Part shown: positions 14,264-21,791 of the stretch, piece by piece | Layout: every line of letters begins with the position of its first letter | How positions within the stretch are numbered: position 1 is the stretch's first letter | Source of the DNA: JAKJGV01 sp964617565 | Lineage (GTDB): Bacteria > Verrucomicrobiota > Kiritimatiellia > CAIQIC01 > JAGNIJ01 | Assembly (NCBI GenBank): GCA_964617565.1 | Contig: CAZTYH010000039.1 | Coordinates: 1 to 28,900, forward strand | Direction of reading: 5' to 3' | DNA length: 28,900 bases | Notes under the pieces: model-generated | Database searches by the model: none | The model's input: the letters and a program-made list of their open reading frames with translations, nothing else | Told to the model about the DNA's origin: nothing | Position numbers and translations under genes: made by a program

Positions 14264-15130
14264 GTGAGCCCAAAGAGGAAATCTGCCGGCAATCCGGCTT
14301 ATACGCTGCACCTCGTTTCCGATGCCACCGGAACGCTGGCCAACCACATGATCAACGCGGTGCTGACCCAATTTCCAAACCTGCGCGTGAAACAAGTATA
14401 CCACGTATTTCAAAACCAGCCGGATGAGATTGAGAAAACCATCCAATCGTTCAAGCGGCGGAATCATCTCGTTTTCTTCGCCCTTCTTGATCCGGTTGCG
14501 AAACAGCGCATCCACGAAGCCTGCGTGGAACGACACATTTCTCATTACGACCTTACCGGCTCGCTCGTGCAGTTTATTTCCGACCACACGCGCACAAAAC
14601 CTGTCAATGAACTCGCGCGATTGCACCTGACGGACGCCGGGTATTTTCAGCGCATTGCCGCGATGGAGTTCACCGCCCAGCATGACGACAGTCGCGGCCT
14701 GCACACCCTCGGCAATGCGGACATCGTGATTGTCGGGCTCAGCCGGGTGAGCAAAAGCCCTTCCTCCATTTATCTCGGAGCGATGGGGTTCAAGGTCGCC
14801 AACGTTTCCATCACGCGCGAAACCGGCTTCCCGCCCGAACTCGACAAGGTCCGCCGCAAGACCATTGCGTTCACCGTGCAGCCACGCCTGCTGCACCAGA
14901 TCCGGCACAAGCGGCTCAGTGGATATCGCAAGAGCAGTCCTGTTCAAAAAATAGACGACCTGCCCTACCTCAACCTTCGCTCGATCATCCGTGAGATTAT
15001 GTACGCCGAGGCCGGGTATCGCAAACGCGGCTATCCAATTCTCGACATCACCAATCTGACGGTGGAAGAGATCGCCGCGAACGTCCTGCGCATGCTCGGA
15101 ACCAACCGGAATGATCTGTCGTATCGGTAG
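14264..15130 (+). CDS. Pyruvate phosphate dikinase/PEP synthase regulatory protein (DUF299 kinase/phosphorylase)
   Basis: A 288-residue protein of the bifunctional kinase-pyrophosphorylase family that switches pyruvate phosphate dikinase or PEP synthase on and off by threonine phosphorylation. Landmarks: HLVSDATGTLANHMINAVLTQF at residues 16-37, the P-loop-like GLSRVSKSPSS at 158-168 (family form GVSRTSKTPLS), and PLG-type region replaced by YLGAMGFKVANVSI. The length is typical. The start is GTG at 14264; no good Shine-Dalgarno is seen, and no upstream ATG in frame fits. No PPDK gene lies in the window, so the target enzyme is encoded elsewhere. Its presence suggests the cell runs glycolysis or gluconeogenesis through PPDK, common in anaerobes. 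Confidence 0.93.
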   Translation: MSPKRKSAGNPAYTLHLVSDATGTLANHMINAVLTQFPNLRVKQVYHVFQNQPDEIEKTIQSFKRRNHLVFFALLDPVAKQRIHEACVERHISHYDLTGSLVQFISDHTRTKPVNELARLHLTDAGYFQRIAAMEFTAQHDDSRGLHTLGNADIVIVGLSRVSKSPSSIYLGAMGFKVANVSITRETGFPPELDKVRRKTIAFTVQPRLLHQIRHKRLSGYRKSSPVQKIDDLPYLNLRSIIREIMYAEAGYRKRGYPILDITNLTVEEIAANVLRMLGTNRNDLSYR

Positions 15131-15150
15131 GCGTCGGCGAAGATCAATTA

Positions 15151-15348
15151 TCAGCTTCTCCTCGACTCTTCCACCTTGCGCAGGTCCTCCCGTATAGCAA
15201 TCAGCGCCGACAATCTCGCTTCCGGCCCCTGTTTTTGCCAGAAGGCCGGATTCCATCGCTCGGCCTCCTCATGACCGTTAGACTTGTGGGTTACGATCCT
15301 TTTACGCCGCTCGCCTGATCGCTTGTGAAGATCGGTTCTCGTTGTCAT
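15151..15348 (-). CDS. Small basic protein, possibly antitoxin-like
   Basis: A 65-residue protein if started at the ATG at 15348 (MTTRTDLHKRSGERRKR); the frame opens at 15405 but the extra part overlaps the divergent ATPase promoter region. It has a basic head (RSGERRKRIVTHKS) and a helical tail (HEEAERWNPAFWQKQGPEARLSALIAIREDL). The tail resembles short proteins of the type 'HEEAEEWDIxxxxSLTPEERL...' that sit next to nucleotidyltransferase genes, but no such gene is adjacent here. It converges on the PPDK-regulator gene (20-base gap) and is divergent from the ATPase. Function not recognised. Confidence 0.55.
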   Translation of the reverse strand: MTTRTDLHKRSGERRKRIVTHKSNGHEEAERWNPAFWQKQGPEARLSALIAIREDLRKVEESRRS

Positions 15349-15359
15349 TTTCTGCAACC

Positions 15360-15365
15360 TATAAT
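15360..15365 (+). promoter_or_regulatory. Perfect -10 box (TATAAT) upstream of the Zn/Cd ATPase
   Basis: TATAAT at 15360-15365, about 88 bases before the chosen ATPase start. The best -35-like hexamer (TTGTCA, 15342-15347) is only 12 bases away, too close for a normal promoter, and at 18 bases only TTCTCG is found. Metal-responsive promoters controlled by MerR-type activators often have poor -35 spacing, but here it is short, not long. Weak call. Confidence 0.3.
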
Positions 15366-15452
15366 ACCGGTTTTTCCGCTCCGATGCGATACTATTTCCT
15401 TGCATTGGCGTTGTCAGGCTTGCCCCTTGCCCATGCTGGGTTATGTTGCTTT

Positions 15453-17776
15453 ATGTCTCACATGAAACGCACCTTCATTGTCCGCGGGATGGACTGCGCC
15501 GAGGAAATCGAGGCGCTGCGCCGAACCGTTGGCCAGCTTCCCGGCGTTTCGTCGCTGGACTTCGACTTGCTGAAAGGCGTGATGGTCATCGAGTCGAGCA
15601 GCGACGAACCGGAAGAGGAGAAGATTCTTCTGGCTATCCGCGCAGCCGGCCTGGACGGCAGCCGGCAGGGCACGGAGGCTGGTCATGACAACGGCGAGGC
15701 AGACCCATCCCGTTTTATGCGGTTGCTTTTATGCGCAGCGAGCGGTGCGCTGACAGCGGGCGGCTTTGTCGCCCACGCGACAACGCACGGCGGACTGCGC
15801 CATGCATTTGTTGCGGGCGAGGCTGGCGATCATCAATTCCCGCTTGTTGCCGTAACGCTCTATCTGGCGGCTGTGCTCACCGGCGGCTGGCACATCCTCC
15901 CGCGCGCATGGGCCTCCCTGCGGCGCCGGCAGGCGGACATGCACCTGCTCATGACCATCGCAGTGGTTGGAGCGATCGTCACAGGGCAATGGTTCGAAGC
16001 CGCAACGGTTACATTCCTTTTCTCCCTGGCGTTGCTGCTGGAATCATGGAGTATCGGGCGGGCGCGGCGCGCCATAGAAGCACTGCTCAATTTGTCCCCG
16101 GCAACGGCGCGTGTCGTATGTCCGAGCGACGGCGATGTGCACGAAAAAACGGTGGACCGTGTTGAGGTCGGCGAGGTGGTACTGGTTCGTCCGGGTGAAC
16201 GTATTCCGCTGGACGGATTCATCACGGAAGGAAATACCAGCGTGGACCAGGCGCCCATCACCGGCGAATCGGTCCCGGTGGTGAAAGGACCCGGAGAGGA
16301 GGTTTACGCGGGCACCATCAACAACGATGGCGCGTTCCGTTTCCGGGTGAGCCATGCGTCCGGTGACACCACGCTGGCCCGGATCATCCGCATGGTGGAA
16401 GAAGCGCGATCGCGACGGGCTCCCGTGGAGCAATGGGTCAACCGCTTCGCGCGTTTTTACACGCCTGCCATGATTGTCATCGCCTTGCTGATAGCCGCAA
16501 TTCCGCCGTTGCTCGCGGACGGAGATTGGATGCGCTGGTTTTACCAGGGTCTCGTCATGCTTGTGATTGCCTGTCCCTGTGCGCTGGTGATTTCCACGCC
16601 CGTCAGCATTGTTGCCGGCCTGACTTCCGCGGCGCGCCGCGGGGTTCTGATCAAGGGAGGCGTCTATCTCGAACTGCCGGCCAGGCTGCGTGCCATGGCT
16701 ATGGACAAGACCGGAACGCTCACCCGTGGCCGGCCGGAAGTGCAGGCGGTTATTCCGCTGAGTGGTCATACCCGCGAAGAACTGATCGCCACGGCGGCTG
16801 GGCTCGAGTCGCACAGCGACCATCCGCTTGCGCGAGCCGTCTTGCGGTATGCGGACCAAGCCGGGATTAAACCGAGGGTGGCGTCCGACTTTCAGGCCTT
16901 TCGCGGCANNNNNNNNNNNNNNNNNNNNNNNNNNNNNNNNNNNNNNNNNNNNNNNNNNNNNNNNNNNNNNNNNNNNNNNNNNNNNNNNNNNNNNNNNNNN
17001 NNNNNNNNGACCAAGCCGGGATTAAACCGAGGGTGGCGTCCGACTTTCAGGCCTTTCGCGGCAAGGGCGCGGAAGCCGTGATTGACGGACGTCGCTACTG
17101 GCTGGGAAGTCACCGCTTCCTTCACGAAAAGGGCGTCGAACAAGACGCCGTTCACCGGAAAGCGCTGGAGCTGGAGGACGCGGGACATTCGGTGCTCGCC
17201 ATTGGCAATGACCGGCATGTTTGTGGCCTGATCAGCGTGGCGGATGGCGTTCGCGCCGAAGCGCGCGCAGCAGTGCAGGAACTCATGGCGGCCGGCGTGA
17301 AACGGGTGATCATGCTGACCGGCGACAATGAAGGTACGGCCTCCGCCGTGGCCGCAGAAACAGGCGTGGGCGAATACCGCGCGGAGCTGCTTCCCGAAGA
17401 CAAGATCAACGAAGTACATTCCCTGGTGACAACCTACGGGCATGTCGGGATGGTGGGAGACGGCGTGAACGACGCCCCCGCGATGGCCGCGGCCACGGTG
17501 GGAATCGCCATGGGCGCAGAAGGAACGGATGCCGCGATCGAGACGGCGGACATCACGCTGATGGCGGACGATCTCACGCGCCTGCCCTGGCTGATGAATC
17601 ACTCGCGGCGCACGCTGCGCGTGATCCGGCAGAACATCGTTTTCGCCCTGGGCTTGAAAGCCCTGTTCATGATGCTTGCCATGGCCGGACTGGCCACACT
17701 CTGGATGGCCATTGCGGCGGATATGGGCGCATCGCTGCTGGTGATCTTCAACGGCCTTCGCCTGCTGAAAGACTGA
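15453..17776 (+). CDS. zntA: Zn2+/Cd2+/Pb2+-exporting P1B-type ATPase (interrupted by an assembly gap)
   Basis: Two open frames flanking the gap (to 16908, and from 17009) are one gene; after collapsing the 55-base overlap they join in frame into about 722 residues. An N-terminal HMA domain has GMDCAEE (C15, second Cys replaced by Glu). The membrane region carries the CPC motif (C374-P-C376 in IACPCALVISTPVS). Phosphorylation loop: DKTGT with D418. HP motif: SHSDHPLARAV. Hinge: GDGVNDAP (residues 617-624). The last helix has ADMGASLLV with D705 and G707, the signature of Zn/Cd/Pb pumps (P1B-2), not copper pumps. The start is uncertain: ATG at 15453 or 15462 fits the HMA domain; an in-frame ATG at 15384 would add a hydrophobic stretch. 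The stop overlaps a perfect 42-base palindrome. Confidence 0.92.
16854..17063. other. Assembly gap flanked by an exact 55-base overlap
   Basis: One hundred N at 16909-17008. Bases 16854-16908 and 17009-17063 are identical. Removing 155 bases puts both halves of the ATPase in one frame (VASDFQAFRG continuing to KGAEAV). The same overlap length as at the first gap points to an assembler overlap of fixed size. Confidence 0.92.
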
Positions 17777-17817
17777 ACCCCCATGACCACACTTTGCAAA
17801 GTGTGGTCATGGGGGTT
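17776..17817 (+). terminator. Perfect 42-base palindrome after the ATPase, terminator-like hairpin
   Basis: Arms of 21 bases, AACCCCCATGACCACACTTTG and its exact reverse complement, meet with no unpaired centre. It begins in the stop codon of the ATPase. Strength and place suit a transcription terminator or an mRNA 3'-end stabiliser, but only TTCGTTT follows, not a clean T-run, so factor-independent termination is not certain. Confidence 0.6.
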
Positions 17818-17820
17818 CGT

Positions 17821-17849
17821 TTGAAATCACAAACGTTTATGTGTACGAT
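17821..17849 (+). promoter_or_regulatory. Candidate sigma70 promoter for the small membrane protein
   Basis: TTGAAA at 17821-17826, a 17-base spacer, TACGAT at 17844-17849. The predicted transcription start (about 17856) falls at the ATG at 17857, which would make a leaderless mRNA. Box match is reasonable; the leaderless reading is inference. Confidence 0.4.
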
Positions 17850-17856
17850 TTCGCCC

Positions 17857-18285
17857 ATGCGTCTCGAGCATCATGTCCTGCTTTCCGCTGTCGTGTCCGG
17901 CGTCGTCTACGCCGCTTCGCGTTCCATGCCCGCCACGCTTTCGTCGCTGTTCGTCGGAATATTTCTCGACGGCGATCACGTGCTGGATTACCTGCGCGAG
18001 TACGGATTGCGCCTCAACCTGCGCGAACTGTTTCACGCATCCTACGAACGGACGTTCAAAAGGACGTTCCTCATATTTCACGCTTGGGAATGGATGCCGC
18101 TGGTGCTTTTACTGGCATGGCTTTCCAGCGGCAATCCATGGATCGTCGGCGCCGCCATAGGATGGACCCAACATCTCCTGGCCGATCAACTCGTCAACAC
18201 GCCGAACAAATGGGCCTATTCCATCCTCTGGCGCTGGCGCCACGGATTCGACCACAAGGTCTCATTCCCTTTTCACGAACGCTGA
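17857..18285 (+). CDS. Small integral membrane protein, YdjM/metal-dependent-hydrolase-like
   Basis: A 142-residue protein with several hydrophobic stretches (VLLSAVVSGVVYAA; LPSLFVGIF-like; WMPLVLLLAWLSSG; WIVGAAIGWTQHLLAD). Conserved-looking polar residues lie at the membrane edges: H-H near the start (RLEHHVLL), GDHVLDYL, FHAWEW and QHLLADQLVN. His and Asp at such places are seen in the membrane-bound metal-dependent hydrolase (YdjM/DUF457-like) families, which I give as a tentative assignment. Earlier in-frame starts exist at 17839 and at 17809, the latter inside the palindrome; 17857 is preferred because it begins at the family-like N-terminus. No clear ribosome-binding site is seen before any of them. 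It converges on the AhpD-like gene (14-base gap). Confidence 0.65.
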   Translation: MRLEHHVLLSAVVSGVVYAASRSMPATLSSLFVGIFLDGDHVLDYLREYGLRLNLRELFHASYERTFKRTFLIFHAWEWMPLVLLLAWLSSGNPWIVGAAIGWTQHLLADQLVNTPNKWAYSILWRWRHGFDHKVSFPFHER

Positions 18286-18299
18286 TGAAGACGAAACAT

Positions 18300-18641
18300 C
18301 TACTTCCCGCACGCCTCCAAGGCATCCATCACCTTCGGCAGGTAAGTAAACGACGGACCGCCCTGCATCATCACGGCCACCGACGCCGCATCCAGTATTT
18401 CTTCCTTCGACGCGCCGACATCGAGACACTTCTTCACGTGCAGATAGATGCACGGCTCGCAGCGAACGGCACAGCCTATCGCCAGCGCAATCAACTCCTT
18501 GTGCTTCAGCGAGAGCGCGCCATCCTTCATGATGGCTGAAAAGGTTCCGCCAAATCCTTTGATCGTGTCCGGAATCGCTCCCTGCAACTTGCCCATATCT
18601 TTTTTATATTTGTCGTAGAACGCCTTGATATCTTCGGACAT
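18300..18641 (-). CDS. Carboxymuconolactone decarboxylase (AhpD-like) family protein
   Basis: A 113-residue all-helical CMD-domain protein. The AhpD-type active-site pattern is present: E49, then C61-E-P-C64 and H68 (HKELIALAIGCAVRCEPCIYLH), followed by ALDVGAS-like CLDVGASKEEILDAASVAVMMQGGPS. Redox-active CxxC members act as disulfide reductases or alkylhydroperoxidase partners; many short single-gene members have unknown substrates. A strong ribosome-binding site (AAAGGAGTG) precedes the ATG at 18641. It lies 84 bases after the DUF11-type gene on the same strand and may have its own promoter. Confidence 0.9.
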   Translation of the reverse strand: MSEDIKAFYDKYKKDMGKLQGAIPDTIKGFGGTFSAIMKDGALSLKHKELIALAIGCAVRCEPCIYLHVKKCLDVGASKEEILDAASVAVMMQGGPSFTYLPKVMDALEACGK

Positions 18642-18672
18642 ATTGCCACTCCTTTTGAATATTCAGGCGGAT

Positions 18673-18700
18673 AGCATACATCAAGAATCGCGATGTGCAA
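18673..18700 (-). promoter_or_regulatory. Weak candidate promoter for the AhpD-like gene
   Basis: On the minus strand TTGCAC (18700-18695), a 16-base spacer, then TATGCT (18678-18673), about 32 bases before the start codon. Both boxes are partial matches; read-through from the upstream gene is equally possible. Confidence 0.25.
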
Positions 18701-18725
18701 TCACGGCCCGCTGATTTCCAAAGAC

Positions 18726-19853
18726 CTATTCTCTCTCAACCTTAACCCTGTAGAATCGGCGGCCGGCGGCGGGCGAACCGCTGGTTGTAGAGGAACTTTC
18801 GTCATCCACGAATACGTGGTTCGTGCTGGTCGCACGGCCTTCAACCCAGGTTCCGTTGGCGGGATTTGCAAAAGGGATCCAATCCTGCGCTCGCGGAGGA
18901 TTGGAGTCCTGCCAATAAATCGTGTACCTGCGGCCCTGTTCGGTCGCGACGCGAATAGAACGCTGGTTGCCGCCCGCGCTCGCGACCACGCTCATGATCA
19001 CAAACGCCGAATGGGAGTTCGTCGGCTGTGTGCCGGCAACATACTCCTCCCCATTGCTCAGCCCATCCGCATCCACATCACCGCCCGGAGCATTTGTCAG
19101 CGTCAAAAAATGATCCCACTCCCATGCGTCGCTCATCCCGTCATCGTCTCCATCGCTCGGAACGATCAACGCCGTCCGGTTCGTCACCACGCTGTTCGCC
19201 TCGCCCTGATTGTCGTTGACGACAAACTCAATCCAGTTTGTCGTGTTCCAATATGCCCGGCTCGCCGTCCACGTGAAATGCGTGCCGTCAAACGCCGCGC
19301 CCGCCGGCTTGATCGTAATGCCCAGCGTCACGGACGGATCGTGATCCGGATCCGTCGCGCTGACAACAAAACTCGTGGACGCTCCCAGCACAACGACATG
19401 CGGGCCCGGCAAGTGAACCTCCGGTGCGCGATTGGCCGCGAGAATCGTCGTTTCAACAGTCACGCGCCCGCCACCCGCGTTATCCGCCGAAACGCTCGCC
19501 TGGTTCGCGATCACGCCGAGGGCCGTCGGTGTGCTGACAATCGTCACCGCCGCCGTTCCGCCAGCCGCGATGTTGCCCAGGTTGCAGTAAATCGTTCCTG
19601 CCTCGTTCAAATACGAGCCCTGGCTTACACTGCATGAGGCAAACTGCAATCCATCCGGAAGGACATCCGTAACCACCACGTTCAGCGCAACCCCCGCCCC
19701 GCTGTTGGTGATCGCCATGCTATAGGCAAGACTGCCACCTACACGGGCCGGATCAGGATTGTCGGTCATCGCGATGCCCAGGTCGGCCTGCGCCAGCGCG
19801 GGCACAAGAACAAGGGCCAACAGGATGGCGGTCTTTGGCTGAATGTTTTTCAT
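18726..19853 (-). CDS. Secreted multidomain protein: DUF11, Ig-like and calcium-repeat modules
   Basis: A 375-residue exported protein. Residues 1-23 are a signal peptide (MKNIQPKTAILLALVLVPALAQA). Residues about 24-125 are a DUF11-type beta-sandwich (AITNSGAGVALNVVVTDVLPDGL). About 140-230 is an Ig/cadherin-like module (FVVSATDPDHDPSVTL, FTWTASRAYWNTTNW). About 233-275 is a thrombospondin-type-3-like calcium segment (DGDDDGMSDAWE, GDVDADGLSNGEE). The last 90 residues (RRYTIYWQDS...FYRVKVERE) resemble the tail of the secreted protein at 2591-3712. The ATG follows GAGGATG. It starts 24 bases after the giant GH42-like gene, so the two are probably one operon, and it may be an extracellular partner or adhesin. 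No catalytic motif is seen. Confidence 0.8.
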   Translation of the reverse strand: MKNIQPKTAILLALVLVPALAQADLGIAMTDNPDPARVGGSLAYSMAITNSGAGVALNVVVTDVLPDGLQFASCSVSQGSYLNEAGTIYCNLGNIAAGGTAAVTIVSTPTALGVIANQASVSADNAGGGRVTVETTILAANRAPEVHLPGPHVVVLGASTSFVVSATDPDHDPSVTLGITIKPAGAAFDGTHFTWTASRAYWNTTNWIEFVVNDNQGEANSVVTNRTALIVPSDGDDDGMSDAWEWDHFLTLTNAPGGDVDADGLSNGEEYVAGTQPTNSHSAFVIMSVVASAGGNQRSIRVATEQGRRYTIYWQDSNPPRAQDWIPFANPANGTWVEGRATSTNHVFVDDESSSTTSGSPAAGRRFYRVKVERE

Positions 19854-19877
19854 GATCTTACATCCTCGCCCCGCGCG

Positions 19878-21791
19878 TTAAGGATTCATCTCCCACCGGA
19901 CATAATCAATCGAGTACGCCCGGTCTTCCGTCGGATCGGTGACCATGAACGGACTCTTGATATGCGTCAGCGCGACGCCGGCGAAGTTTGCGATCGGAAT
20001 TGTCATGTGCTGCCAGACAACGTCACCCGCCGCGTTTGTCGTAGGCCCATACGACGCGCCGATCTTGGTCACCACGCTCCCGGCGTTGTCGCTCTGCAGT
20101 TCCACTTTTGTAAAGCCCGACGACTTCAACCAGAACTTAAGATAGCCGTTGGAATACGAGGACATGTCCACCGTGCTGTTCGTGTAGAAAATGCCCCAGC
20201 CGGACCAATTCACGCAGTAGGAACGGAAGGTCTTTGCTCCTTCGGGCGGCTCGGGATCTTCCGCGAACTCGCCATAGAAACTATTGCCTTGCGCAAGCAC
20301 GCAATCATCGAAGTCTGCAACGCTCGTGCCGCTGTAGCCCGCCGGCTTTTTCACCACCAGATCGAAACGGACAAAGCGCGTGCCGAAAGGCGCGATAATA
20401 TTTGTAACCGAGCAAAGCGTCCAATTCTGCCCCGCCGACGTGACCCGCTGAGCGGAGGTCGTCGCGCCCAGGTCCTGGTACCACGCATCCATGAAATGCA
20501 GGCGGATAAAGGCTTCCGAACCCGCAATCCATGTTGTGCCCGCCGGCTGCCGCACATATGCGGAGGCCTTGTAAATATCTCCCGCGTAGGCCGTCATCTC
20601 CTGGTACACCACGTGCTCGGAGTTGGCCGATTGCGAAGCGGTTGTGCTGCGCAACCCCCGGATCCCGCTGTTCGCGGCGGCTGTGGTGCATACGGCGGTC
20701 GCATTGCCGCCGGCCGACATCCACCAATAACCGGCATTGGGGAACGCGCCCGGCGCGCTTTGTTCGAACCCACCATCCGCCTTCAAAGGCGAAATGTGAT
20801 TCCAATACTGCTCGGCGGCCCATACGAAGACATCGGCCCCCGGCGGAATGCCTGCATCCGAAAAGATCACCGCTTTCGGAGAGCTCAGGACGATGTTCGT
20901 GCCACGCGCCCAACGGACCGAATCAATATAGAAGGTCGTCCCCTGCTCCGCCGTCACCAGAAACGGCGACACCACTTGCGCAAGGTTCACTCCGGCAAAT
21001 TCGCTTATCGGAATGGCAAACTCCTGCCACGCTCCGGCGGTGGAGCTGATATATTTTGTGGCCTTCGTGCTCGCCGACCCTTCAACTTCTATCTTCAATG
21101 GGGTGGTGCTCCGCGCCCAGAAAACAAGGAACCCATTGCTGTAGTGACGCAGGTCCACTGTCCCGCTGACCGTGGAAACGCCCCATCCCGCCCATGACCC
21201 GGATTCGGTGCGGAACACTTTTGCGCCCTCCGGGGCCATGGGATCTATAAAATCGCCGTCAAACGACGCCGGCCCGTCAGCCCATACATTGACCGTCATG
21301 CCCTCGGGAATTCCCGCATCGCGATACACGCGATAGACGCCCTTCACCCAGCGCACATGATCAATGTAAAACTCCGATGCGGTCTCGGAGGAAACCATGA
21401 AGAACCCGTACATCTGCGACAGATCCACGCCGCCAAACTCGCTGATCGGGATGGACATTTCGCGCCACGTGTTCGTGGTGGTCGGAACGTATTTCGTGCG
21501 GACACGATTCGCGGCATCCTTGATCTCCACCTTCAAGGTCACCGGACTGCGATACCAGAACCTCAGGAATCCGTTGGTGTAGTCCCGCATGTCGCGCGGC
21601 TCCGGAAGGTTGAGCGCGGGATCGTGTGAGAACAGACCCCAGCCCTGCCATGAGCTACCCGACGTGCGGAAGGACTTGGTCCCTTCCGGCGCCGGCACAC
21701 TTGTATTGTTTCCGTCAAAAACGGCCGTGCCGCCTTTCCACACAAAGACTTCGAACCCGGCGAGCAATCCCGCATCGCTGTAGAGTGTTAT
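19878..21791 (-). repeat. Three C-terminal CBM-like repeats, the third split by an inserted CBM4/9-like domain
   Basis: Repeats begin near 21791, 21335 and 20873. Shared landmarks are (S/R)DAG(I/L)..G..V.VW, PEG(A/T)K(S/V/T)FR(T/S), W(Q/A/S)GWG, YSNG(F/Y)L.FW, IPI(S/A)(E/N)F(A/G)GV and (F/S)YID.VRW. In the third copy, after DVFVWA, about 165 residues (20780-20283, from GGFEQSAPGAF to DDCVLAQG) intervene before the repeat resumes at FYGEFAEDPEPPEGAKTFRS. The inserted part resembles a CBM4/9-type galactose-binding-like sandwich. Confidence 0.8.

Noticed and set aside
15342..15365. TTGTCA and TATAAT as a complete sigma70 promoter
   Set aside because: The spacer is only 12 bases; only the -10 box is kept as a weak feature.
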